Notes: generated from the letters alone by a model not told the origin. A stretch of DNA of 64,000 bases from Pseudoxanthomonas sp. NC8 (GCA_025232375.1 CP060419.1:3223001-3287000); one strand, 5' to 3'. Positions 42,056-55,059 are shown, counted from the stretch's first letter. Translations and numbers: made by a program.

Positions 42056-44203
42056 TCACTTGCCGATGGTTCCGGCGGCCGCGCCGCCTTGCGCGCCATC
42101 GCCGGACAGCCGTTCCCAGAGGAAGCGGTAGGCCAGCGCGGACATGTGTGCGGCTGGGCGTTGTTGGCCGCGCCGCCGTGGCCGCCCTCGATGTTCTCGT
42201 AGTAGGTCACGTCCTTGCCGGCCTCGATCATGCGCGCCGCCATCTTGCGCGCATGGCCGGGATGGACGCGGTCGTCGCGGGTGGAGGTGGTGAACAGCAC
42301 CGGCGGATACGCCTTCGCCGGATCGAACAGGTGGTACGGCGAGAAGCCCTGGATGAACGACCAGTCGTCGGTGTCGGGATCGCCGTACTCGGCCATCCAC
42401 GAGGCGCCGGCCAGCAGCTTGTTGTAGCGCTTCATGTCGAGCAGCGGCACCTGCACCACGATCGCGCCGAACAGCTCCGGGTACTGGGTGAGCATGTTGC
42501 CCATCAGCAGGCCACCGTTGCTGCCGCCCTGCGCGCCCATAAGGTGCGCCGGCGAGGTGATGCCGCGCTTGAACAGGTCCTGCGCGACCGCGGCAAAGTC
42601 CTCGTAGGCCTTGTGCCGGTTGGCCTTGAGCGCGGCCTGGTGCCAGCGCGGGCCGTACTCGCCGCCGCCGCGGATGTTGGCGACCACGTACACGCCGCCC
42701 TTGTCCAGCCATGAACGGCCCTGGGCCGCCGGAATAGCCCGGCACCATCGGGATCTCGAAGCCGCCGTAGCCGTACAGCAGGGTCGGGTTGCGGCCGTCG
42801 GCCTTCAGGCCCTTCGGCCGCACTATAAGTACGGCACGCGGGTGCCGTCCTTCGAAGTGGCGAAATGCTGCTCGACCGCGTCCTTCGAAGCGTCGAAGAA
42901 CGCCGGCATCGCCTTCAGCGGCTGCGCCGGGGCGGCCGGCGCGGCGGCGTCCGCGAGCAGCAGCGTGGTCGGCGTGAGGTAGCTGGTGGTGGTGACCCAC
43001 AGCAGGTCGCTCTCGTCCGCATCCACCGCACCCACGCTGGTGGTGCCGATCTGTCCGTCGCCGAGCTGCAGCGGCTGCGAGGTCCAACCATCGGCGCCGA
43101 GGGTGAGCACGCTGATCCGGTTCTTGACGTCGTCGAACACGTTGAGCACGACCCGGTTGCGGGTCAGGGTCGCACCGGCCAGCGAGGTGGTCGCGCCCGG
43201 CTCGAACAGCACGTCGAACTCGCGCTTGCCGGCCATGAAGCCGTCGAAGTCGGCGACGATGTACGAACCGGCCTTGTAGGTCTTCCCGCCCACGGTCCAC
43301 GGCTCGCGCAGTTCCAGCGCCAGCCACTGCCGCTGCACCGACTTCTGCGCCGAATTCGGCACGTCGACCTTGACCAGCGCGCCATCGCCGCCGATAAGGT
43401 ACAGCTCGTCGTTGTAGAAGGCCAGGGTGCGGGTGACGAAATCGCGCTTGTAGCCGGGCGTGTCGTCGTGGCCGGCGGCGATGTACATGTCATCGGCCTT
43501 GCCTTCGTACACCAGTTGCGCCGAGTCCAGCGGCGTGCCGCGCTTCCAGCGCTTGACCACGCGCGGGTAGCCGGATTCGGTCATCGAACCGGGGCCGAAA
43601 TCGGTATAGACGTAGACCGTGTCGGCATCGATCCAGCCCAGCCCGCCCTTGGCCTCGGGGCGGTAGAAACCACCCTCGACCCAGGTCTTGGTCGACAGGT
43701 CGAACTCGCGGGTGACGTCGGCATCGGCGCCGCCGCGCGACAGCGCGACCATAAGGCAGTGCCGGTAGTCGGGACGCAGGCAGTCGGCGCCGTGCCAGAC
43801 CCAGTTCTCGCCCTCGGCCTTGTTCAGCGCGTCCAGGTCGATGAGGGTTTCAGGCCGGGTTGGGCTTGCGGAATTCCTGCAGCGTGGTCCGGCGCCAGAG
43901 GCCGCGCTCGTGGTTCCTGTCCTTCCAGAAGTTGTAGTAGTAGCCGCCCATCTTCTGCACGAACGGGATCTTGGCGTCGGAGTCGAGCACCTCGCGGATG
44001 CCCGCTTCCATGCCCTTGAACTCCGCGGTGGACGCCAGCGCGGCATCGGTCTTCGCGTTCTGGGCGCGGACCCAGTCGAGCGGCTTGTCGCCGGTCACAT
44101 CCTCGAGCCACTGGTACGGGTCGGCCACGGCGGGCTCCTCGGCGTGGGCCGCACCGGCGGCAATGAGGCCTGCGAACAGGCAGGCCTGGGCGAGACGGGA
44201 CAT
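42056..44203 (-). CDS. prolyl oligopeptidase family S9A peptidase, exported (frame broken)
   Basis: Prolyl endopeptidase-like enzyme of about 716 residues. Signal peptide MSRLAQACLFAGLIAAGAAH (44203), then DPYQWLEDVTGDKPLDWVRA, the usual N-terminus. The seven-bladed propeller follows (SAQLVYEGKADDMYIAAGHD and similar). The alpha/beta-hydrolase domain has NPTLLYGYGGFEIPMVPGYS, ANIRGGGEYGPRWHQAALKA, catalytic Ser in GAQGGSNGGLLMG, Asp in TSTRDDRVHPGHARKM and His in IEGGHGGAANN. Breaks are near 43852, 42826 (TATAAG insertion), 42730 and 42150. The YGYGGF and GGGEYG motifs place it in the prolyl endopeptidase branch, distinct from the neighbouring oligopeptidase B. Confidence 0.92.
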
Positions 44204-44306
44204 CAAACAACTCCGGAATACGATCGAACGGACCCGGGACGCTAGCACAGGGCCTGCGGCCCGCCCTCTGCCGATGGTCAGGCTTCCCGGCGCGCGCCGT
44301 GCCGGT

Positions 44307-44630
44307 TCAGGCGGCCCGTGCCGCCGGCAGGCGCGCCGCCACCACGACCCGCCGCCGCGCCTGGCCACCACGCCGGCGCCGGCGCGCCGTCCGCAGCAGC
44401 GACGGCAGCCGGAACCGGTGCAGCGCCCACCAGGCCACCGCCGGCATCGCCACCAGCCACATCGGCCACCAGCCCAGTAAGGCACTGGAACCGCGCAGCG
44501 CCGGGACCAGCAGCACCGCGAGCAGGCCCAACGCCAGCCAGCGCCGCAGCAGCGCTTCGAGGGCGGGGTCGGGCCGGACGGCAGCCAGGGACAGGGCGAG
44601 GACGGCAGGGGTGGGCGACCAGTTCGGCAT
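44307..44630 (-). CDS. small membrane protein, two hydrophobic segments
   Basis: An uncharacterised protein of 107 residues from the ATG at 44630 (MPNWSPTPAVLALSLAAV). The first long hydrophobic stretch is RRWLALGLLAVLLVPALRG and the second LLGWWPMWLVAMPAVAWWAL, followed by a very basic cytoplasmic tail (RTARRRRRGGQARRRVVVAA). The frame is also open upstream to 44681, but that part is not protein-like. It lies between the WYL regulator gene and the prolyl oligopeptidase gene, same strand. The tail could be partly out of frame given the error rate here. Confidence 0.55.
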   Translation of the reverse strand: MPNWSPTPAVLALSLAAVRPDPALEALLRRWLALGLLAVLLVPALRGSSALLGWWPMWLVAMPAVAWWALHRFRLPSLLRTARRRRRGGQARRRVVVAARLPAARAA

Positions 44631-44738
44631 GGCGGCGGCTCCTTGGACGGGAAGCCGCAGCCTGCGCGGGCCACATCTCACGGGCTGCGATTGGCCCCGG
44701 CCGGCGTCATCGCGATGGAACCCGGCGGCGGCCGGACG

Positions 44739-45708
44739 TCAGCGGTCGTACTGGGCCAGGGCTAGCGCCAGCAGCGACTTGGCCTGTTCGCGCAGCATCG
44801 CCGGCTCGACGATCTCCGCGTCGGCGCCGTAGTGCAGCACGTCCATCAGCAGCTCGCGCGGCACGCTGTAGGGCAGCTTGAGCTCGTAGCGGCCATCGGG
44901 TAAGGTAGCGGCCCTGCTGCTTCGAGTGCCAGTGCTCGTCGGCGACCCAGCGCGCGACCTTGGGACTGAACACGATCGTCGCCCAGCCCTTGGGCTCGCC
45001 GGAAAAGATCCCGTAGCTGGAGGTAAGGTGCTGGTCGAGCACGCCTTCCTCCACGTCCTGCGCGGAATCCTCGAGCAGCCGCGCCTGGCTGACCCGGTCC
45101 ACGGCGAAGCTGCGCAGCGCCTCGCGCTCGTGGTCCCAGGCGTCGAGATACCAGTTGTCGCGGTAATGGGTGATCCGCTGCGGCGAGACCTTGCGGCGGG
45201 TGGTCTCGTCGGTGGAACGGGCGCGGTATTCGAAGGCGAGCCGGCGCCGCTCCAGCACCGCCGAGGCGACGGCGCGGAAGCTGGTCTCGTCCAGCCGGCG
45301 GCCACGGTGCGGGATGACCCGCACGCGCTCCACCGGCCACTGGCTGGCCCCGGCCTGGGCCGCAAGCAGGCCTTCGATCCGCTGCTGCAGCGGCGCCAGC
45401 ACGGTGGACAGCACGCCGCCACCGGTACGGCGCAGCAGCTGCTGCGAGGCCAGCAGCGCGTACAGCTCCTCCGAACTGAGCCACAGGCCCGGCAGCTCGA
45501 AACGGTCGCTTTCGGCGGCGGCGTAGCGGAAGCCGGCCTCGCCGTCGCCCTCCACCGGCGCCATCAGCGCATCGCGCAGGAAGGTAAGGTCGCGGTAGAC
45601 CGTGGCGCGCGAGCACCCCAGTTCTTCCTGCAGGCGCGGCACCGTGACCGGGTAGCGCGCGGCCTTGAGGATGCGATGCAGCGCGTTGATGCGTTCGTAG
45701 CGGTCCAT
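44739..45708 (-). CDS. YafY-type transcriptional regulator, HTH + WYL (one frameshift)
   Basis: DeoR-like winged helix at the N-terminus (MDRYERINALHRILKAARYP, then LQEELGCSRATVYRDLTFLR) and a WYL ligand-sensing domain (RRKVSPQRITHYRDNWYLDA) followed by the WCX C-terminal domain. The frame breaks near 44900, at two closely spaced TAAGG lesions, between YLTRWPL and GRYELKLPYSVPRELLMDVL. The end is LLALALAQYDR at 44739. Repaired length is about 322. WYL regulators respond to nucleic-acid or nucleotide signals in several systems, but no defence genes are nearby, so a housekeeping role is likelier here. Confidence 0.85.
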
Positions 45709-45905
45709 GCCCGGATTATGGCGCGGTGTGCCGACGCAGGCGACCGGCGTTGCCGAACTGCCGACCGGCGCCCCGGATCGGCCCGCGCGCCGGTGTCAGA
45801 ATCGCCGCACAGGGGATCGCGGCCGGCATCGCCGGCGTCCGGGGAGGAGTCCATGCAAGGCAACCATCGGGGCGGCGCCGGTCCGTCCATGTCCGGGAGT
45901 CGCCG

Positions 45906-46662
45906 GTGACCGCCGCCGCACGCGCGCCTGCGCGCCTGGCTGGCGGTGCTGTGCGACGCCGGCGCCGGGCTGGTGCTGTGGGTGGCGCTGAGCAGCGCAC
46001 TGCTGCCCGGCGGCGCCGGCGCGATGCGCCCGCTGGTCGAACTGCAGGCGCGGGGACTGCTGCTCGGCGCACTGCTGGTCGCCGCCGGCTGGGCCTGTTC
46101 TGGCCAGCGCCTGCCGAGACCGGGCCTGGCGCCAGCGCAGCCTGGTGGCCATGGCACTGACGGTGGTCGGCAGCGTGGCCATCGCCGTGCTGCAACTGCG
46201 CGTGCAGGCCGACCCGCGCCAGCTGCAGGCGCTGGCCGTGCTGGCCTGCGGCGGCGCACTGGCCACCATCGCCGGGCTGGCGATGCGCGGTGGCGAGGGC
46301 GCCGGCCTGCTCCTGCCCACGCGCGCCTGGCGCTGGCCCTGCTCGGTGGTGCAGCCCTGCTGTTCGCGCTCTTCGCCCTGGGCTGGCGCGGACCCCTCAT
46401 GGCCGCCGACCCGGTGCCATCGCTGGCCCTGCTGGTGCTGGTGGCCGGCGCGTTGCTGGTCGCGCACTGGCAGGCGCACGGCGGCCTGTGGCCGCGGACG
46501 CGGTGGCCGGGACGCTGGCTGGTGCTGGCGCTGCTGGCCGGCCTGCCGCTGCTGCTGGCCGCGCTGCTCTTCGTGCAGCCCGCTTGGGCGCGTGTGCTGT
46601 GGCCGCTGGTCGCGCTGGCGGTGCTGGCCGGCACGGCGGTCGAACGCGTGCAGGCCCGCTGA
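45906..46662 (+). CDS. polytopic membrane protein (frame broken)
   Basis: A membrane protein with six or seven hydrophobic segments scattered over three frames. After a GTG at 45906 come AWLAVLCDAGAGLVLWVALS, MRPLVELQARGLLLGALLVA, then in another frame VAMALTVVGSVAIAVLQLRV and LQALAVLACGGALATIAGLA, then GGAALLFALFALGWRGPLMA, LALLVLVAGALLVAHWQAHG and the end VALAVLAGTAVERVQAR at 46662. Breaks are near 45935, 46100 and 46325. The length would be about 250. The pattern recalls DmsC-like anchor proteins but I see no diagnostic motif. It is convergent with hemC and divergent from the WYL regulator. Confidence 0.55.
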
Positions 46663-46678
46663 CCGCGGCAACGCCGCG

Positions 46679-47588
46679 TCAGTCGAGGAATCGCCCCGCG
46701 CCGCGCGCCAGCAGGTCGGCCGCCACCGCCTTGCCCAGCGCCTGCGGGTCCGCCGCGGACCCGTCGGCGGCCGCGGCCACGCCGCTGCCGTCGGCGGCCG
46801 AACCGACCCATGCGCGCAGCCGCAGGCGGGCGCCGTCCAGTTCGGCGTAGGCGGCCACCGGCACGTGGCAGCTGCCGTGCAGGGCCCGGTTGAGCGCCCG
46901 TTCGGCCTCGATCCGGGTCCGGGTCGGCGCGTGCTCGAGCACGGCCATGCGCGCGGCCGTGCGCGCGTCACCGGCGAGGGTTTCCACCGCGACCACCGCC
47001 TGCGCCGGCGCCGGCAACCACTCCGGCGGCGCCAGCCGTGCGCGGATGCGTGCGTCGAAACCCAGCCGCTGCAGGCCGGCGCAGGCCAGCACGATCGCGT
47101 CGTATTCGCCGGCGTCGAGCCGGGGGCCAGGCGCGTGTTGACGTTGCCGCGCAGGTCACGCAGCTGCAGGTCCGGGCGCCGCGCGCGCGTTGCGCCTGCC
47201 GGCGCAGCGACGAGGTCCCGACCACCGCGCCCTGCGGCAGCGCGTCGATGCCGTCGAAGGTGTTGCTGACGAAGGCATCGGCCGGATCGGCGCGCTCGAG
47301 CACTGCCGGCAGCACGAAGCCCGGCTCCAGCTCCATCGGCACGTCCTTGAGCGAATGCACCGCGCAATCGGCCTCGCCGCGCTGCATGGCCAGTTCCAGC
47401 TCCTTGAGGAACAGGCCCTTGCCGCCGATCGCCGCCAGCGACCGGTCCAGCTGCTCGTCGCCGCGCGTGCTCATCGGCACCAGCACCACCTCCAGGTCGG
47501 GGTGGGCGGCGCGCAGGCGCGCGGCGACATGTTCGCTCTGCCACAGGGCGAGCGGGCTCTTGCGGGTGGCGATGCGCAGGGTGTCCAT
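46679..47588 (-). CDS. hemC: porphobilinogen deaminase (hydroxymethylbilane synthase), frame broken
   Basis: Third step of tetrapyrrole synthesis, joining four porphobilinogens. The start [20 protein letters not shown] at 47588 is canonical. Other blocks are [40 protein letters not shown] and [12 protein letters not shown]. Two nearby breaks (about 47185 and 47125) interrupt [14 protein letters not shown]. The C-terminal domain continues [20 protein letters not shown] and carries the dipyrromethane-cofactor Cys in [14 protein letters not shown] (about residue 238). The end GAGRFLD is at 46679. Repaired length is about 303. It follows algR with a 51-base gap, an order conserved in Pseudomonas and Xanthomonas. 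Confidence 0.94.
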
Positions 47589-47639
47589 ATGCGCATTATC
47601 GGGGATCGGCGCGACCGGCGCGCACCGCGCCGACCGGGT

Positions 47640-48368
47640 TCAGAGGTGGCGCAGCGTCTGCCGCAACCAAGGGCACGCAGCGGCGACTGACCTCCAGTGA
47701 CGCGCCGCCGCTGCGCAGCACCGCATGCACGTGCCCGTCGACGCCGCGGCGCAGCTCGACCAGCTCGTCGCGCGCCACCATAAGGCAGTTGCGGTGGATG
47801 CGGACGAAGCGGTCGGCGAATTCGTCTTCCAGCGACTTGAGCGATTCCTCGATCAGGTCCTGGCCGCGTGCATGGTGCACGACCACGTACTTTTCCTCGG
47901 CCTGGAGGTAGTGCACGTCCTCCAGCGGGATCAGGCGCAGGCTGCCGCGCAGGCGCGCGCACAGGTGGCCGCGCTTGCCGTTGCCGGGCATCGCCGGCCG
48001 CCCGGCGAGGAAGGTGCGCACGCGTTCCAGCGAGGCCGCCAGCCGCTCCGGGCGCACCGGCTTGATAAGGTAGTCGAGCGCGGCGGCCTCGAATGCCGAC
48101 AGCGCGTGCGCGTCGTAGGCGGTGCAGAACACCACCGCGATCGGCGGCTCATACCCGGACAGCTGTCGCGCCGTTTTGAGCCGTCGATGCCGGGCATGGC
48201 GATGTCCAGCAGCACCGCGTGCGGACGGTGCGCGGCGCAGGCATCGAGCACCTGCTGGCCGTCACCGGCCTCGGCCACCACCTCCACCCCCGGTTCGTCG
48301 GCGAGCAGCATCCGCAGGCGCTCCCGCGCCAGCGGCTCGTCGTCGGCGATCACCAGCTTCAGGCTCAT
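47640..48368 (-). CDS. algR: LytTR-family response regulator AlgR (frame broken)
   Basis: Two-domain response regulator: receiver with acidic pocket Asp9/Asp10 (VIADDEPLARERLRMLLADE), phosphoacceptor Asp55 in HAVLLDIAMPGIDG and Lys in DYLIKPVRPERLAASLERV. The C-terminal LytTR DNA-binding domain has IPLEDVHYLQAEEKYVVVHH and RFVRIHRNCLMVARDELVEL. The receiver is cut near 48178, where the frame leaves after IDG. The C-terminus is altered near 47665 by two extra T (CCCTTGGTTGCGG), hiding the natural end VRQTLRHL and the TGA at 47640. The ATG at 48368 overlaps the algZ stop as ATGA. Orthologues control alginate, type IV pili and virulence; targets here are unknown. Confidence 0.9.
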
Positions 48369-49427
48369 GCATCCAGGGGCAATGTGACCTCGCAGGCATA
48401 GTAGCCGTCGCTCCAGCCGGCCGTCACCCGCGCCTGCGGGCCGAAGCGCCAATAAGGGTAAGGCGATGGGCGATGCTGCGCTGGGCATGGCCCGCGCCAC
48501 GGTGCAGCGAGGCCTGCGCCGAATCCTCCGGCGGCGGCGCCGGGTTGCGCACGCGCAGCTGCAGCCGCCGGCCCTCCACCCGCAGCGCGACGGACACCGT
48601 GCCGCCTTCCGGCAGGCGCGAAATGCCGTGCAGCACCGCGTTCTCCACCAGCGGCTGCAGGATCAGGCGCGGCATGGCCAGGTCCCGGCGGCAACGGCTC
48701 GGCCCGCTCCCATTCGACCTGCAGGCGCTCACCCAGGCGCAGCTGTTCGATCGACAGATACTGCCCGGCCAGCTCGCATTCGGCGGTAAGGGTCGAATCG
48801 CCTTCGCCCGCACCCAGCGCGGCGCGGAACAGGTCGGAAAGGTCCAGCACCGCGCGCTCGGCGACGACCGGGTCGCGGCGCAGCAGGCTGGCGATCAGGT
48901 TCATGCTGTTGAACAGGAAGTGCGGGCGGATCCGCGCCTGCAGCGCGTCGGCCTCGGCCCGCGCGTTGGCCTCGACCTGCGCGGCCCAGCGATCGCTGAC
49001 GTAGAAGTGGCGCAGGGCCAGCGCGACGATCAGCGAGGTGACCGCGGCGCTGCCGGCGGTGAAGCGCCAGAAGCCGACGCCCAGCGGCTCGCTGCCGAGC
49101 GCCGCGTAGAGCGCATGGATCACCCCGGACCCGGCCAACGCCACGGTTGCCGCCAGCGCCACCGCCAGCAGCGCGCCGGCGCGCGCGGCGGCGGCAGGCG
49201 CGAGATCGGCGCGCGCAGCTTGCACAGCAGCACCGCCACCGCCAACGCCAGCCACAGGGCCAGGCCACTGGCGGAGAGGAAACGCGAGAGGGTCCAGGTG
49301 CCGCCCGCGCCGTCGGGCGCCAGCACCAGCACCACCACCGCCAGCTGGGTAAGGCCCAGCATCGCCGCCAGCCGCGGCAGCCGGCACAGGTCCGGCAATG
49401 GGGCGCTTCGCGGCGCGGGTCGTGCAT
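48365..49427 (-). CDS. algZ: LytS/AlgZ-type sensor histidine kinase (frame broken)
   Basis: Membrane sensor kinase of the His_kinase (LytS/YehU) family, paired with AlgR. The start MHDPRREAPLPDLCRLPRLA is at 49427. Four hydrophobic segments follow (LTQLAVVVLVLAPD, SASGLALWLALAVAVLLC, ALLAVALAATVALAGSG, FTAGSAAVTSLIVALAL). The phosphoacceptor His is in ARIRPHFLFNSMNLIASLLR. The ATP-binding part has MPRLILQPLVENAVLHGISR (N box) and, after further breaks, WSDGYYACEVTLPLDA. Breaks are near 49395, 49190, 48690 and 48455. The last G-box region is eroded by the errors. Repaired length is about 350. Confidence 0.87.
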
Positions 49428-49429
49428 CG

Positions 49430-50096
49430 TCAGCCCCGCCAGGCGCCGGTCCAGCCAGTCCCCCAGGTCGGCGATCTCCTGCGCGCAGACCTGGTGGGCC
49501 ATCGGGTAACGGTGCCACTGCACCTCGAAGCCGACGCGCTCGAGCACCTGCGCGCTGGCCTGTCCGTACTGCACGGGGATCACCGGGTCGCCGTCGCCAT
49601 GGGCGAAGAACACCGGTTGCGCCACCGCAGCGGGATGACGCCGCGCGGCCACGTCGGCACCGCCGGGCAGGTAGGTCGACAGTGCGATAAGGCCGGCCAG
49701 CGGCTCACTCCGGCGCAGGCCGGTGGCCAGCGCGATCGCGCCACCCAGGAGAAGCCGGCCAGCAGCACGCGCGACGGCGGAATGCCGCGCTCGCCCTCGC
49801 GTGCGATCAGCGCCTCCACCTGCACCACCGATTCCTCGATGCCCGCCGCTTCGGCGCGGGTGGCGAAATCCATGCCGACGATGTCGTCGCAAGGCACGCA
49901 TGCGCATGCCGCCGTTGATCGTCACCGGGCGCACCGGCGCGTGCGGAAACACGAAGCGCAGCGCCGGCCAGTGCCGGCGCACCAGCTCGGGCACGATCGG
50001 GGCGAAGTCATGGCCGTCGGCGCCGAGGCCATGCAGCCACAGCACGGTCCATTGCGGCGAAGCGCCGGTTTCCTGTTCCACGCACTCCAGCAGCAT
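49430..50096 (-). CDS. estB: carboxylesterase, alpha/beta hydrolase (frame broken)
   Basis: Carboxylesterase 2 / phospholipase family enzyme. The start [20 protein letters not shown] at 50096 is followed by the oxyanion loop [20 protein letters not shown]. After a break near 49900, [17 protein letters not shown] sequence leads to the nucleophile elbow [20 protein letters not shown] (frameshift near 49745; the usual Gln after Ser reads Trp). The acid is Asp in [15 protein letters not shown] and the base His in [14 protein letters not shown]. The end WLDRRLAG is followed by a stop at 49430 only if one G of GGGG is surplus. Repaired length is about 222. It overlaps or abuts algZ and follows opgH. 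Confidence 0.85.
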
Positions 50097-50124
50097 CGCG
50101 ATCCTTCCCCTGGAACCGCCGGCA

Positions 50125-52035
50125 TTATGCCTGTGGCGCGGCCGCGGCCGCGCGCAGTTCGGCCGCCCGGCGCAGCACCGGCGGCGCTTCCAGCTCCTCG
50201 GGGATGCACAGGATGCGATGCCGGCGCAGCCAGCGACCCGGCGTGCGCGAGGAGCTGAACCACACCGTCGGGATCGCCAGCACCATGCCCACCACCACCG
50301 GCGCCATCCACAGCGCCAGGCCCGGCGACACCGCCCAGGCCAGCGCACCCATGAACGCACCGAACAGGCTGAGCCCGGCATAGCTCTGCACCAGGCCCCA
50401 GAACGGCACGCTGCCGTCGTCGCGGCGCTGTGCTTCCCAGCCCGAGTCGCGCCCGGACAGCACCTCGGCCACGCCGCGCGACTGCCGGTACATCACGATC
50501 GGCGCCATCAGCGCGGCCAGCACGCTCTCGACCAGCACCCCGGCGAAGGCGCGCAGCGCGCCGCCGGCACCGCGGCGGGCATCGGCATCGCCGACCGTGG
50601 CCACGTAGCCGAACACCTTGGGCGCGAACAGCACGCCCATGGTCGCGGCGAACAATAAGGCCACGCGCTCGGCATCGGCCGCGCGCCAGTAGGCCAGCGG
50701 CGAGAATCCGCGCAGCTGGAAACCGTCCCATACTAAGGTCGGCGTGGTAGAGCGGGATCGCCAGGCCGACCAGCATCAGCATCGCCCACATCGGCGCGGT
50801 GAAGTAATGGCCGATACCGACCAGCATGTGGGTGCGGCTGATCCAGTGCAGGCCGGCGCTGCCGACCACCTTGCCGTGCTGCAGGTTGCCCTGGCACCAG
50901 CGGCGGTCGCGTACCAGCAGGTCGGTGAGCGAAGGTGGGCCTTCTTCATAGCTGCCGTCGAGCTGCGGCACTAAGGTGGATCGCCCAGCCGCCACGGCGC
51001 ATCAGCGCGGCCTCGACGAAGTCGTGGCTGAGGATGTGTCCGCCGAAGGGCTTGCGCCCGGGCAGTTCGGGCAGGCCGGCGTGGTCGGCGAAGGCGCGGG
51101 TGCGCAGCATCGCGTTGTGGCCCCAGTAATTGCCTTCGCTGCCATGCCCATAAGGTGACGCCGCGCGCGATCACCGGGCCGTAGACGTGGCCGCCGAACT
51201 GCTGCATCCGGGCGAACAGGGTCTGGCCGTTGACCACCCGCGGCAGGGTCTGCAGCACGCCCACCCCGGGATTGCGCTCCAGCGCCGAGGCCAGCCGCAC
51301 CAAGGTGGCGCCGCTCATCACGCTGTCCGCGTCCAGGATCAGCATCTGCGGGTAGGCGCCGCCGAAGCGCTGCACCCACTCGGCGATGTTGCCGGCCTTG
51401 CGCCCGGTGTTGTCGGTGCGGCGCCGGTAGAACAGGCGGCCGTGGCCGCCGGTGCGTTCGAGCAGCGCGGCGAACTCCACGAGCTCGGCGGCGGCGACCT
51501 CCTCGCGGCGGCTGTCGCTGAGCACGAAGAAGTCGAAGGCCTCCAGCTGGCCGGTCGCGGCGACCGATTCGTAGACCGCCTGCAGGCCGGCCATGATCCG
51601 CGCCGGGTCCTCGTGGTAGGTCGGCATCAGCAGCGCGGTGCGCGTGCCGACCACCGGCAACGGCGCGTCGGGATCGATGCCCAGCACGTTGGCGCGCCCG
51701 GCCAGCAGCAGGACGAAGCCGCAGGCCGCGCTCACGCTCGACAGCGCGATCCAGGCGAACAGCGCCACGAACAGCACCAGCAGCACGCCGTCGAGCACGC
51801 TCAGCCCGCCCACGCGCAGCACCTGCAGCATGCCCATCGCCGCCAGCGCGGTGAGCAACGCAGTGAGACCGACCACGAACAGGCGCCGCCAGCCGATGCC
51901 GCGCGGCGAAGTCGCCACGCGCGCGGCGGTCAGGCGCCCTTCGCGCAGGCTCTGGCCCGGCATCGGCAACGCCGATTCGCCGGCCGGCAGCCAGCTGGTC
52001 CTGCCGGCGGCGGCGACGGCGGCAGGCACGGTCAT
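50125..52035 (-). CDS. opgH: osmoregulated periplasmic glucan glucosyltransferase OpgH (frame broken)
   Basis: Inner-membrane GT2 enzyme making the beta-1,2-glucan backbone of osmoregulated periplasmic glucans (MdoH; HrpM in Xanthomonas). The N-terminal cytoplasmic segment ([20 protein letters not shown], 52035) and two helices precede [40 protein letters not shown] and the DxD motif [12 protein letters not shown]. The FVDHDLLS-like region is split by breaks near 51155 and 50985. It continues [20 protein letters not shown] (QxxRW-type site) and four C-terminal helices. Further breaks are near 50745 and 50690, and the protein ends at a TAA at 50125. Repaired length is about 637. No opgG is adjacent. 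Confidence 0.9.
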
Positions 52036-52264
52036 CGCCGCACCCCGCCACGGCCGGCGGAACGATCGGAAGCTGTCACCACGCGGGTTCTCCGAAGCGC
52101 GACGGGGCCATGCCCGGGTGCAGGCGGCATTCGCGAAGCCGCTATTGTGCGGCGCATCACCACCCCCGCGGCAAGAGGCGGTGCAACCGGGGTTCAGGCC
52201 GGGCCGGGCCGGGAAACGCTTCCACGATGTGGTCCGCCGCCAGGATGGGGCAGCGGCGCCGCGG

Positions 52265-52932
52265 TCAGTCGATCTCTTCCGGCGGCAACACCACGCCATC
52301 GGGATCCACCGCCAGGCGCCCGGCCATGAGCACCGCCTGGGTGCGGTTGTTGACCCCGAGCTTGCGCAGCACCGCGGTCACGTGCGCCTTGATCGTCGCC
52401 TCGGACACGCCCAGGTCTGGGCGATCTGCTTGTTGAGCCGGCCTTCGCCCAGCATCTGCAGCACGCGGAACTGCTGCGGAGTCAGGTCGCGCAGGCGCTG
52501 CGCCACGGCCTGTTCGTCGCGATCCATCGCCGGCGCGGCGGCGGCGGCCGGTGGCGCCCAGCGCTCGCCATCCAGCACCTGCCCCACCGCCTCGCCGATG
52601 GTTTCCGAATCGGCGCTCTTGGGGATGAAGCCGAGCGCGCCATGGTCGAGCGCGCGGCGCATCACCGCTGGCTCCTCGCGCGCGGACACCACCACCACCG
52701 GCAGCTGCGGGTGCAGCGCGCGCAAGTGCACGAGCGCGCTGAAACCGTGCGCGCCGGGCATGTTGAGGTCCATCAGCAGCAGGTCGGCGTCGGCATTGGC
52801 CTCGATAAGGCCGTACAGCGCATCGACGCTGTCGGCCTCGTGCAGGGTCGCGTCCGGCAGGATCCGCTGCACCGCGCCGCGCAGGGCCTCGCGGAACAGG
52901 GGATGGTCGTCGGCGATCAGGATCGTTGACAT
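52265..52932 (-). CDS. NarL/FixJ-type response regulator linked to acs (one frameshift)
   Basis: Response regulator of about 222 residues: receiver ([20 protein letters not shown], phosphoacceptor Asp55 in [28 protein letters not shown]) and LuxR-type HTH ([20 protein letters not shown], then [21 protein letters not shown] after a break near 52418). The end is VVLPPEEID at 52265. It starts only 21 bases after the acs stop on the same strand, so it is most likely cotranscribed with acetyl-CoA synthetase. This resembles the AgmR/ActR-type regulators found beside acs in Pseudomonas and Xanthomonas. No sensor kinase is adjacent. Confidence 0.88.
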
Positions 52933-52953
52933 GCAGCGCGCTACCCGGTGGTC

Positions 52954-54896
<1,943 letters not shown>

Positions 54897-54972
54897 GGCT
54901 TCTCCCTCCTAAAAGATGCTAAGGTGCGCGGCCGTGTTCGACGCGGCCGCCACACGAGATGGGTCGACAGTT

Positions 54973-54994
54973 TGACGCATCCGTCGTGACGCAT
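54973..54994 (+). promoter_or_regulatory. direct repeat TGACGCAT x2, candidate regulator site
   Basis: TGACGCAT occurs at 54973-54980 and 54987-54994, a 14-base period, in the acs/porin intergenic region about 80 bases upstream of acs. Tandem octamers of this kind are typical half-sites for NarL/FixJ regulators, and one is encoded right after acs. The link is inferred. Confidence 0.4.
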
Positions 54995-55059
54995 TGCAGC
55001 AGCGGGGCTAAGACCTTGGTCGAAGCAGGCGCCCCGGCGTCGGGCGGCGCACCCGCGCA

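Noticed and set aside
44739..45708. WYL-domain regulator as a marker of a defence island
   Set aside because: Neighbours are hemC, peptidases and small membrane proteins, with no nucleases, helicases or other defence genes.
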